A stretch of 64,000 nucleotides of DNA from Muricoccus harenae. GTDB taxonomy: Bacteria > Pseudomonadota > Alphaproteobacteria > Acetobacterales > Acetobacteraceae. The notes beneath the pieces were generated by a model that had not been told where the DNA came from, did no database searches, and was given only the letters and a program-made list of their open reading frames with translations. A program made the position numbers and the translations under genes. The stretch covers positions 1 through 64,000 of the forward strand of contig NZ_WWDL01000018.1 of assembly GCF_009848505.1 (NCBI RefSeq), read 5' to 3'. This document shows positions 57,442 to 64,000 of this stretch, one piece after another. Within the stretch, counting starts at the first letter, position 1. Each line of letters begins with the position of its first letter.

Positions 57442-57459
57442 GCGTCGCCTCCGCCAGCG

Positions 57460-58443
57460 TCAGTCGAGCTTGGCGCCGGCAGCCTTAACCACATCGCGCC
57501 ACTTGTCGTTCTCGGCGGTGATGTAGCGGTCGAACTCGGCCGGGCCGAGGGGCTTCGGGCTGCTGCCGATCTCGCGCAGCCGTTCCGCAATGGCGGGCTC
57601 GGCGACGATGCCGGTCACGGTCTGGGCGAGCTTGTCGATGATCGGGCGCGGCACCTTGGCGGGGGCCTGGAAACCGAACCATGCCACGGCCTCGAAGTCC
57701 GGAATGCCGGACTCCTTTACCGTGGGGATATCGCGCAGGTTGAACCAGCGGTTCGCGGAGGTGACGGCAAGGCAGCGCATGCGGCCCGCCTCAATATGCG
57801 GCAGGTAGCCAGGGAGGTTGTCGATCGCGACCTCCACCCGGCCCGCGAGGACGTCCGGGATGATCTGAGAGGTGCCGCGATAGGGCACATGGGTGAGGTT
57901 CACGCCGGCCTTGGTCTTCAGGTACTCGCCGCAGAGATGACCGGAGGTACCGTTGCCCGGGGTGCCGTAGTTCAGCTGGCCGGGCTTGCCCTTGGCCGCC
58001 GCCAGCACGTCCTGCAGGGTCTTGAAGGGGGAGTTGGCGGGAACGACGATGCCGTTCGCCACCTCGTTGATCAGCGCGATGCTGGTCAGGTCCTTCATGG
58101 GGTCATAAGGCAGGCGCGTGTAGAGAAACTGGTTGATGCTGGCCGTGCCGATCGTGCAGGTGAGCAGGGTGTACCCGTCGGGATCAGCCTTCGCGACCAT
58201 GTCCGCGCCAAGATTGCCGCCGGCGCCGGGGCGGTTGTCGATCACCACCGGCTGGCCGAGCAGGACATTCATCCGCTCCGCCACCACACGCGCCGTCAGG
58301 TCCGTTGCGCCGCCCGCCGGGAAGGGGACGACCATGCGGATTGAGCGGCTGGGATAGGCCGGCTGTGCCCGCAGCGTCGCCGGCGCGGCGAGTGCGGGCA
58401 CCGCCAGCAGCGTGCTGCGGCGGGTGATGTTACCAAACGTCAT
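57460..58443 (-). CDS. Bug/TctC-family solute-binding receptor 2
   Basis: 327 residues. Signal peptide with a twin-Arg-like ITRRSTLLAVPALAAPATLRA; mature start YPSRSIRMVVPFPAGGATDLTARVV, VVIDNRPGAGGNLGADMVAKA, LTHVPYRGTSQIIPDVLAGRV, and AVAWFGFQAPAKVPRPIIDKL. Periplasmic carboxylate receptor by family. Five bases separate it from receptor 3, so they are co-transcribed, yet no TctA/TctB permease is in the window. Confidence 0.88.
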   Translation of the reverse strand: MTFGNITRRSTLLAVPALAAPATLRAQPAYPSRSIRMVVPFPAGGATDLTARVVAERMNVLLGQPVVIDNRPGAGGNLGADMVAKADPDGYTLLTCTIGTASINQFLYTRLPYDPMKDLTSIALINEVANGIVVPANSPFKTLQDVLAAAKGKPGQLNYGTPGNGTSGHLCGEYLKTKAGVNLTHVPYRGTSQIIPDVLAGRVEVAIDNLPGYLPHIEAGRMRCLAVTSANRWFNLRDIPTVKESGIPDFEAVAWFGFQAPAKVPRPIIDKLAQTVTGIVAEPAIAERLREIGSSPKPLGPAEFDRYITAENDKWRDVVKAAGAKLD

Positions 58444-58448
58444 TCAGA

Positions 58449-59453
58449 CTACTCCACTGTTGCGCCGGACTTCCGGACCACATCGCCCCACTTGCGGGTT
58501 TCGGCCCGCACAAAGGCAGTGAAGGTGTCAGGCGTGGTACCGCCATCCGGGGTCAGGCCAGGCATCATCCCGCCCAAGTCCGCAAATCGGGCTTTGGTTG
58601 CGGGTTCCTTAACGACCGCGTCGATCTCGGCGCCGAGGCGCTCGATGATCGCGCGGGGGGTACGGGCGGGGGCCTGGACGCCGAACCAAGCGGTGGCCTC
58701 CACGCCCGGTAGCCCGGCCTCTGCGGTGGTCGGGCAGTCCGGCAGGGCGGGGGTGCGCTCCTTGGTGGTGACGGCGAGGGGGCGCAAGCGGCCATCCCGG
58801 AGATGGCCGATGACGGATGGCAGGTTGTCCACGGCCACCTCGACGCGCCCGGCCATCACCTCGGCCAACATCGGGCCGGCGCCACGGAAGGGAACATGCG
58901 TCATGTTGATGCCCGCTTCCATCTTCAGCAACTCACCGGTGACATGGAGGGAGGTGCCGGCGCCCGAGGAGCCGATGTTGAGTTTGTTCGGGTTGGCCTT
59001 CGCATAGGCCACCAGCTCCTGCAACGTGCGAACGGGCAGCGAATTCGTGACGAAGATGACGTTGGGCACGCGGATGACCAGCCCGACCTCGGCGAGGTCC
59101 TCCGGCTTATAAGGCATGCGGTCGCCGTAAAGGGTGTAGTTGATGGCCCCGCTCGATATGGTCTGCATCAGGAAGGTGTAACCGTCGGGCTCCGCCTTCG
59201 AGACATAATCGGAGCCGACATTGCCGCCGGCGCCGGCTCGGTTCTCAACGGTGAAGGGCTGGCCGAGACGGGCCTGCAGGCGCTCGCACAGGATGCGGGC
59301 TACGACATCCGTCGTGCCGGCCGGCGTGAAGGGGACGACGACGCGGACGGGGCGGGCAGGCCATGAGCCCTGGGCACGGGCAGTGCTGGAAAGGGCCGTG
59401 GAGAGGGTGGCGGCGAAGGGCACGGCGAGGGCCGTGCGGCGCGACAGGGTCAT
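58449..59453 (-). CDS. Bug/TctC-family solute-binding receptor 3
   Basis: 334 residues from ATG 59453; GGAGG lies just before the earlier ATG 59459, which leaves better spacing for 59453. Twin-Arg-like SRRTALAVPF, mature start RPVRVVVPFTPAGTTDVVARIL, then TVENRAGAGGNVGSDYV and MTHVPFRGAGPMLAEVMAGRV. Related to receptor 2 (about 40-50% by eye, not computed), so probably an old duplication. Ligand unknown. Confidence 0.88.
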   Translation of the reverse strand: MTLSRRTALAVPFAATLSTALSSTARAQGSWPARPVRVVVPFTPAGTTDVVARILCERLQARLGQPFTVENRAGAGGNVGSDYVSKAEPDGYTFLMQTISSGAINYTLYGDRMPYKPEDLAEVGLVIRVPNVIFVTNSLPVRTLQELVAYAKANPNKLNIGSSGAGTSLHVTGELLKMEAGINMTHVPFRGAGPMLAEVMAGRVEVAVDNLPSVIGHLRDGRLRPLAVTTKERTPALPDCPTTAEAGLPGVEATAWFGVQAPARTPRAIIERLGAEIDAVVKEPATKARFADLGGMMPGLTPDGGTTPDTFTAFVRAETRKWGDVVRKSGATVE

Positions 59454-59719
59454 GGACATCCTCCGTTGTCTCCGCGGCGGGGTCTTTTGCCCTGTGTGAG
59501 GAATCGCGGAGCGATCAGACTTCCTGCCGCAGCGTCGCGCCGCTTGCAAGGGGCGCGCATCGGCGCTCCATCCCCTGCCGTCACCTCTGGCGCGCCGCAT
59601 CGGATGCCGTGCATCCTCGCCTGCATCCCGCCCCGGGCTGAGGCGTTGCGGGTGGAGCCGGGCCGCGGGCTCCGGAATACGGGCCGGTTTGGTTGTGGCT
59701 GGTGAGGATCGGGATCAGC

Positions 59720-61504
59720 ATGGGCTTTCTCCAAACCTACGCCCGCGTGCTGGGGCTTCTTGCCCCGGACAAGTGGGTGGCGATCGGTTTGGCTCTCGCC
59801 TCGCTCGCGGTGGCAGGGCTGCAATTCCTGGAGCCGGTGCTGTTTGGACGGGTGGTGGACGTGCTCTCGGGGGCGGACCGGCTCCCGGAGGACGAGGTGT
59901 GGCGCCAGGCCGTGTCGCTGCTCGTGGTCTGGGGCGCCGTCGGGCTCACGGGGATCGCGGCGAATGTGGCGGTCAGTCTGTTGTCAGACCGCATGGCGCA
60001 CCGGAACCGGCTGGCGGTGATGCACCGTTACTTCCAGCATGTGCTGGCCATGCCGCTCTCCTTCCATGGCGACACGCAGTCCGGCCGGCTGATGAAGATC
60101 ATGCTGGTGGGAACGGACCACCTGTTCGGGATATGGCTGTCCTTCTTCCGCGAGCACCTCACCACCTTCATCACCATGCTGGTGCTGCTGCCGCTGACCT
60201 TCCTGATGAACTGGCGACTGGCCATCGTGCTGCTGGTCCTCGTGGTCGTGTTCTGCGCGGTGGCCGCCTTCGTGGTCAGCCGCACGCAGGAGGCGCAGGA
60301 GACCGTGGAGGGGCTGCAGACGCAGCTCGCGGGCAATGCGCAGGACGCGCTGTCCAATGTCGTGGTGGTGCAGTCCTTCACCCGCATGGCGGCCGAGGCG
60401 AAGCTGTTCGGCGACATCATGCGGCAGGTGCTGGACCACCAGTTCCCGGTGCTGAACTGGTGGGCGGTGGTGTCCGTCCTGACGCGCTCGGCCAGCACCA
60501 TCAGCGTCATCACCATCTTTATCCTGGGCACCTGGCTGCACATGAGAGGCCAGGCATCCGTCGGCGAGATTGTGTCCTTCATGGGCTTCGCCACCATGCT
60601 GATCGGGCGGCTGGAAGGAGCGGTGGGCTTCGTCTCGCGGCTGCTGATGCAGGTGCCCGGGCTGCGGGAGGTATTCTCCGTGCTGGATGCGCGCAGCTCG
60701 GTGCCGGATCGCCTGGACGCCATCGACTTGCCACGGGTGCAGGGGGCGGTGGCCTTCGACAAGGTCGCCTTCGGCTATCCGGGCGGCGGGCTGATCCTGA
60801 ACGACGTGAGCTTCGAGGCGGCGCCCGGGAAGACCGTGGCGCTGGTTGGCCAAACCGGCGCGGGCAAGTCCACCGCCATGTCGCTGCTCCAGCGTCTGTG
60901 GGATCCGGTGAGCGGGCGCATCACGATCGACGGGCACAACCTGCGCGACATCAAGCTCGAGAGCCTTCGGCGCAATGTCGGCGTGGTGTTCCAGGACGCC
61001 ATGCTGTTCAACCGCACCATCCGCGAGAACCTACTGATCGGGCGGCCCGACGCCACCCAGGATCAGATCGAGCATGCCTGCCGCATGGCGGAGGCGCATG
61101 ACTTCATCACCCGCCAGCCCCAGGGCTACGACACCATGGTGGGGGAGCGGGGCACCACCCTCTCGGGTGGGCAGAAGCAGCGGCTGTCCATCGCGCGGGC
61201 GCTGTTGAAGGACCCGCCGATCCTGATCCTGGACGAGGCGACCAGCGCGCTGGACGCGGCGACCGAGGCGCGGGTGCAGAAGGCTCTGAAGGCACTGATG
61301 GCCGGGCGGACCACCTTCATCATCGCGCACCGGCTTTCGACGATCCGGGATGCCGACGAGATCCTGGTCTTCGAGCAGGGGCGGATCGTGGAACGCGGCA
61401 GCTTCGAGGAGCTGGTGGCGCTGGGCGGCCGTTTCGCGGAACTGGTGCGGACCCAGCTTTCCGGCGCGGAGGCGAAGCAGGCCGCCGCCGCCGAGGCAGC
61501 CTGA
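59720..61504 (+). CDS. NdvA-like ABC exporter (glucan type), half-transporter
   Basis: 594 residues from ATG 59720; the GTG/ATG upstream is possible. Six membrane helices (about 15-310) fused to an ATPase: Walker A GQTGAGKSTAM, Q-loop VFQDAMLFNRTIRENLL, signature LSGGQKQRLSIARAL, Walker B ILILDEATSALD, H-loop IIAHRLST. The pattern LAHGR/MAHRNRL, EPVLFGRVVD and WWAVVSVLTRSASTISV closely resembles rhizobial NdvA/ChvA, which exports cyclic beta-1,2-glucan. No NdvB synthase is nearby, so the actual substrate is open. Confidence 0.85.
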   Translation: MGFLQTYARVLGLLAPDKWVAIGLALASLAVAGLQFLEPVLFGRVVDVLSGADRLPEDEVWRQAVSLLVVWGAVGLTGIAANVAVSLLSDRMAHRNRLAVMHRYFQHVLAMPLSFHGDTQSGRLMKIMLVGTDHLFGIWLSFFREHLTTFITMLVLLPLTFLMNWRLAIVLLVLVVVFCAVAAFVVSRTQEAQETVEGLQTQLAGNAQDALSNVVVVQSFTRMAAEAKLFGDIMRQVLDHQFPVLNWWAVVSVLTRSASTISVITIFILGTWLHMRGQASVGEIVSFMGFATMLIGRLEGAVGFVSRLLMQVPGLREVFSVLDARSSVPDRLDAIDLPRVQGAVAFDKVAFGYPGGGLILNDVSFEAAPGKTVALVGQTGAGKSTAMSLLQRLWDPVSGRITIDGHNLRDIKLESLRRNVGVVFQDAMLFNRTIRENLLIGRPDATQDQIEHACRMAEAHDFITRQPQGYDTMVGERGTTLSGGQKQRLSIARALLKDPPILILDEATSALDAATEARVQKALKALMAGRTTFIIAHRLSTIRDADEILVFEQGRIVERGSFEELVALGGRFAELVRTQLSGAEAKQAAAAEAA

Positions 61505-61580
61505 GGCGCCCCCCCGGCCGCCTCTGGCCGCCACCGGCCCTGCCTTCCGCCTCACCGGATGTTCCCGTGGGAGGCGTGTG

Positions 61581-61604
61581 CCCTGGCTTCCGTTCAAGCC
61601 AGGG
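61581..61604 (+). terminator. Hairpin after the ABC exporter
   Basis: CCCTGGCTT (61581-61589) pairs perfectly with AAGCCAGGG (61596-61604) over a six-base loop, 76 bases past the exporter stop. No T run follows, so termination is likely Rho-aided or the hairpin is a stability element. Confidence 0.45.
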
Positions 61605-61683
61605 TGAGCGTGGCGCTTTCCGCTTGTGAGTGACCCCGGCGCGGCTGCCAGATTATCGAAATGACAGGCCGGTGGAGGGCGTC

Positions 61684-62115
61684 ATGACGATTTCGACCAT
61701 CCTGCGGGGGAAGGGATCCGCCGTGGTGAGCGTGGCGCCGGAGTTGGCGCTGGTAGAGGTGGCGCGCACCCTGGTCCGCCACCGCGTCGGCGCCGTGCTG
61801 GTGCGGAGTGGAGAGGGGCCGATCCTCGGCATCCTGTCCGAGCGGGACGTCGTGCGGGCACTGGCGGAGGATGAGGGCTCGGTGGACGGGCTGGTAGCCT
61901 CGGACGTGATGACGCGTGTGCTCCACACCGTCACCCTCGATACGCCGATCACCCGGGCGCTGGAGATGATGACCGACCGGCGGGTGCGGCATCTGCCGGT
62001 GCTGGAGGGCGAGACGCTGCGCGGAATCGTCTCGATCGGCGACCTGGTGAAGGCGCGGATCGACGAGGCGGTGGGCGAGGCGGCGGCGCTGCGGGACTAC
62101 GTGGTGGCCAGCTAG
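61684..62115 (+). CDS. CBS-domain pair protein
   Basis: 143 residues from ATG 61684, after GGAGGG at about 61672. Two CBS motifs in tandem: PELALVEVARTLVRHRVGAVLVRS with GILSERDVVRAL, then DTPITRALEMMTDRRVRHLPVLEG with GIVSIGDLVKARID. Such stand-alone pairs bind adenine nucleotides and report energy state. The partner is unknown. Confidence 0.88.
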   Translation: MTISTILRGKGSAVVSVAPELALVEVARTLVRHRVGAVLVRSGEGPILGILSERDVVRALAEDEGSVDGLVASDVMTRVLHTVTLDTPITRALEMMTDRRVRHLPVLEGETLRGIVSIGDLVKARIDEAVGEAAALRDYVVAS

Positions 62116-62254
62116 GCCGCTCGGCGGCAAGGGATCGGCGACCCCGGCTAGGCGGCGGGCGCTTCCGCGCGGGCGGGGGCTGGCCGGGCGGCGTCCATGA
62201 TGGCAGAGGCACAGGCGATGCCGCTCCGCCGGCAGCGACAGACGCGAGTCCGCC

Positions 62255-63133
62255 ATGCCCGAAATATCCAAGCCCAGGCCCGAGCACGTCCTGACCCTGT
62301 CCTGCCCGAACCGCCCGGGTATCGTGGCCGCGGTGGCCACCTGCATCTTCGAGCATGGCGGCAATATCCGCGAGGCGCAGCAATATGACGACGTGGAGAG
62401 CCACCGCTTCTTCGCGCGCATCACGCTGGACCATCCGGAGGACCGGCTGGACGTAGCCGCCCTGCGCGCCGGGCTGGAGGCGGTGGGCGAGCGCTTCTCG
62501 ATGCAGTGGGCCCTGCGGGACCGAGCCGAGAAGCGGAAGGTCATCGTTCTCGTCTCGAAGTTCGACCACTGCCTGGCCGATATCCTCTACCGCTGGCGCC
62601 TGGGGGAGCTGCCGATGGAGCTGACCGGCATCATCTCGAACCATCCGCTCGAGACCTACCAGCACCTGGATTTCACCGGCGTGCCCTTCCACTATCTGCC
62701 GGTGACGAAGCAGACCAAGCTGGAGCAGGAGGCGGAAGTCTGGCGCGTGATCCGCGAGACGGGGGCGGAACTGGTGGTCCTCGCCCGCTACATGCAGGTG
62801 CTTTCGGATGGGCTTGCGGCGAAGCTGGCGGGGCGCTGCATCAATATCCACCACTCCTTCCTGCCGGGCTTCAAGGGCGCGAAGCCCTATCATCAGGCGC
62901 ATGCGCGCGGGGTGAAGCTGATCGGAGCCACCGCCCATTTCGTAACCGCTGACTTGGATGAGGGGCCGATCATTGAGCAGGACGTGGAACGCATCAGCCA
63001 TAACGACACGCCAGACGATCTGGTCCGCCAGGGGCGGGACATCGAACGGCGGGTGCTCTCCCGCGCGTTGCTCTGGCAGTTGGAGGACCGGGTGCTGCTG
63101 AACGGGTTCCGGACGGTGGTGTTCCGGGACTGA
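62255..63133 (+). CDS. purU: Formyltetrahydrofolate deformylase
   Basis: 292 residues. Releases formate and THF from 10-formyl-THF, balancing one-carbon pools. N-terminal ACT domain ([24 protein letters not shown]), then a formyltransferase-like domain: [17 protein letters not shown], and the active-site triad region [20 protein letters not shown] (His) with [10 protein letters not shown] (Asp). About 62150-62254 holds no gene. Works together with the folate cyclo-ligase at 7.4 kb. Confidence 0.93.
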   Translation: MPEISKPRPEHVLTLSCPNRPGIVAAVATCIFEHGGNIREAQQYDDVESHRFFARITLDHPEDRLDVAALRAGLEAVGERFSMQWALRDRAEKRKVIVLVSKFDHCLADILYRWRLGELPMELTGIISNHPLETYQHLDFTGVPFHYLPVTKQTKLEQEAEVWRVIRETGAELVVLARYMQVLSDGLAAKLAGRCINIHHSFLPGFKGAKPYHQAHARGVKLIGATAHFVTADLDEGPIIEQDVERISHNDTPDDLVRQGRDIERRVLSRALLWQLEDRVLLNGFRTVVFRD

Positions 63134-63157
63134 GCGGCGCCCGCGGGCGTTCCGCCT

Positions 63158-63715
63158 TCAGCCGCGCCCGCTGCTGAAGGCTACGAAGTCCTCAAGGAAG
63201 GCGCGGAGCTGCGCCTGGACCTTGGGGTCGGTCAGGACGCCTTCCGGATCGAAGGCACTGCCGGCGCGGGAGACCATGAGGTGGCCGCCGAACCAGGAGG
63301 CGGTGCCGAGGGTGCGGAGCACGGGCAGCCAGGCATGCTGGGCGAGGATGGTGCCGAAGCCGCCGGGCGAGGCCCCGATCACCGCCACCGGCTTGCCCCC
63401 GAAGACCCGGGGGATGTCGGCCCCCGGGCGGCTCAGCCAGTCGATGGCGTTCTTGAACACGCCGGGCATGGCGTTGTTGTACTCGGGGGTGACGAGGAGC
63501 AGGCCCTGGGAGCCGGCGATCACCTCCTTCAGGACGGTGACGGCGGCAGGGATGCCCTCCGCGGCCTCCAGGTCGCCGTCATAGAGGGGGATGCCATGGA
63601 GGGTGTGGACCTCCAGCGTCGATCCCTCCGGCATCATTCCTGCGGCAGCGCGGAGCAGGGCGGTGTTGAGGGACGCGCGGCGCAGGCTTCCGGAGAGGCC
63701 GATCAGTCTCGTCAT
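63158..63715 (-). CDS. NAD(P)H-dependent FMN reductase
   Basis: 185 residues from ATG 63715 (MTRLIGLSGSLRRASLN). Flavodoxin-like fold: GLSGSLRRASLNTALL binds the FMN phosphate; LLLVTPEYNNAMPGVFKNAIDWLSR is the ChrR/YieF-like signature; FGGKPVAVIGASPGGFGT continues the FMN site. Class includes chromate, quinone and azo reductases, so the physiological electron acceptor is unknown. Convergent with purU. Confidence 0.88.
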   Translation of the reverse strand: MTRLIGLSGSLRRASLNTALLRAAAGMMPEGSTLEVHTLHGIPLYDGDLEAAEGIPAAVTVLKEVIAGSQGLLLVTPEYNNAMPGVFKNAIDWLSRPGADIPRVFGGKPVAVIGASPGGFGTILAQHAWLPVLRTLGTASWFGGHLMVSRAGSAFDPEGVLTDPKVQAQLRAFLEDFVAFSSGRG

Positions 63716-63937
63716 GCAGCATGCTCCACCGGGGTGGGCGAGTTTAGGCGCGTGGGTGAGGGCCGGCACAAGGCTTTCGGACCTAGGCTTCGGTACGGAT
63801 TATGGGATCCGAGGAGCGTGGGAGGCTGCCCCGACCAGCCCGCGCTTGACCTTGGCCAGGGCGGGTGCCATCGCTCCCGGCCCTTCGCGACACATCGCGA
63901 AGCCCCGAAAACCCCTGCGAAAGGCCCATGCGCCCCC

Positions 63938-64000
63938 ATGCCCGCGATCACGCTGCCCGACGGTTCCGTTCGATCCTTCGACGGTCCTGTGACTGGCACG
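63938..64000 (+). CDS. thrS: Threonyl-tRNA synthetase, N-terminal fragment (cut by window end)
   Basis: The first 21 codons from ATG 63938 read MPAITLPDGSVRSFDGPVTG and continue beyond the window. This is the start of the TGS domain of ThrRS (ITLPDGSVRSFDGPVTG is strongly typical). The next base to the window end keeps the frame. The 222 bases before it hold no other gene; an upstream ATG at 63928 is out of that pattern. Confidence 0.75.
   Translation, partial: MPAITLPDGSVRSFDGPVTGT

Overview
The window is about 64 kb of chromosome from a very GC-rich alphaproteobacterium, most likely an Acetobacteraceae member close to Roseomonas (an inference from gene content and codon use, not a database match). 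Supporting signs are the zapA-6S RNA-folate cyclo-ligase arrangement, the rnd-lptC-lptA-lptB-rpoN-hpf block, the hsp20-DUF1150 pair, FzlA, intracellular PHB depolymerase, and several solitary Bug/TctC-type binding proteins. Nearly all genes are ordinary chromosomal ones. No rRNA, CRISPR array, prophage or secondary-metabolite cluster was seen. The only mobile-element trace is the tail of an IS630-type transposase at the left edge.

Layout. 1-6.4 kb: transposase tail, membrane protein with a degenerate GGDEF domain, DUF533/TerB protein, FkbM methyltransferase, thiamine-phosphate synthase, VOC protein, class I aldolase. 6.5-8.8 kb: coiled-coil protein, zapA, a 6S RNA candidate, 5-formyl-THF cyclo-ligase, YmdB-type phosphodiesterase. 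9.1-14.1 kb: large MscS-type channel, DUF4337 protein, FAD monooxygenase, an unknown protein. 14.5-20 kb: citrate synthase, nuclease, SixA, DUF3833 lipoprotein, CPA1 antiporter. 20-25 kb: M20 amidohydrolase, CurA-type reductase, mobB-moeA facing mobA. 25-30 kb: gabT divergent from a ThDP enzyme-gabD pair. 30.3-32.6 kb: def-fmt-truA. 32.8-39.4 kb: hsp20, DUF1150, then the rnd/lpt/rpoN/hpf block and tRNA-Leu(CAG). 39.5-46.7 kb: NDUFA9-like protein and gltD-gltB. 46.7-50.9 kb: a small edema-factor-like cyclase candidate, fzlA, TPR protein, SDR-like protein, zinc metallopeptidase. 51-59.5 kb: M81 protein, three Bug receptors, a hydrolase, two paralogous small proteins, phaZ, GST. 59.7-64 kb: NdvA-like ABC exporter, CBS protein, purU, FMN reductase and the first codons of thrS.

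How the genes work together. def-fmt-truA serves translation initiation and tRNA modification. lptCAB builds LPS transport, beside sigma-54 and the hibernation factor. gltBD and gltA sit at the 2-oxoglutarate/glutamate node. The gabT / ThDP-decarboxylase-like / gabD cluster could feed succinic semialdehyde into succinate, and possibly bypass 2-oxoglutarate dehydrogenase. mobB, moeA and mobA make and guanylylate the molybdenum cofactor. zapA and fzlA act at the FtsZ ring.

The observations most worth following are the compact, toxin-free edema-factor-like cyclase (46.7-47.4 kb), the ThDP enzyme-gabD couple, the 6S RNA whose closing stem overlaps the next gene's start, the tandem small-protein paralogs at 54.6-55.2 kb, and the palindromic intergenic cluster at 30.0-30.15 kb.
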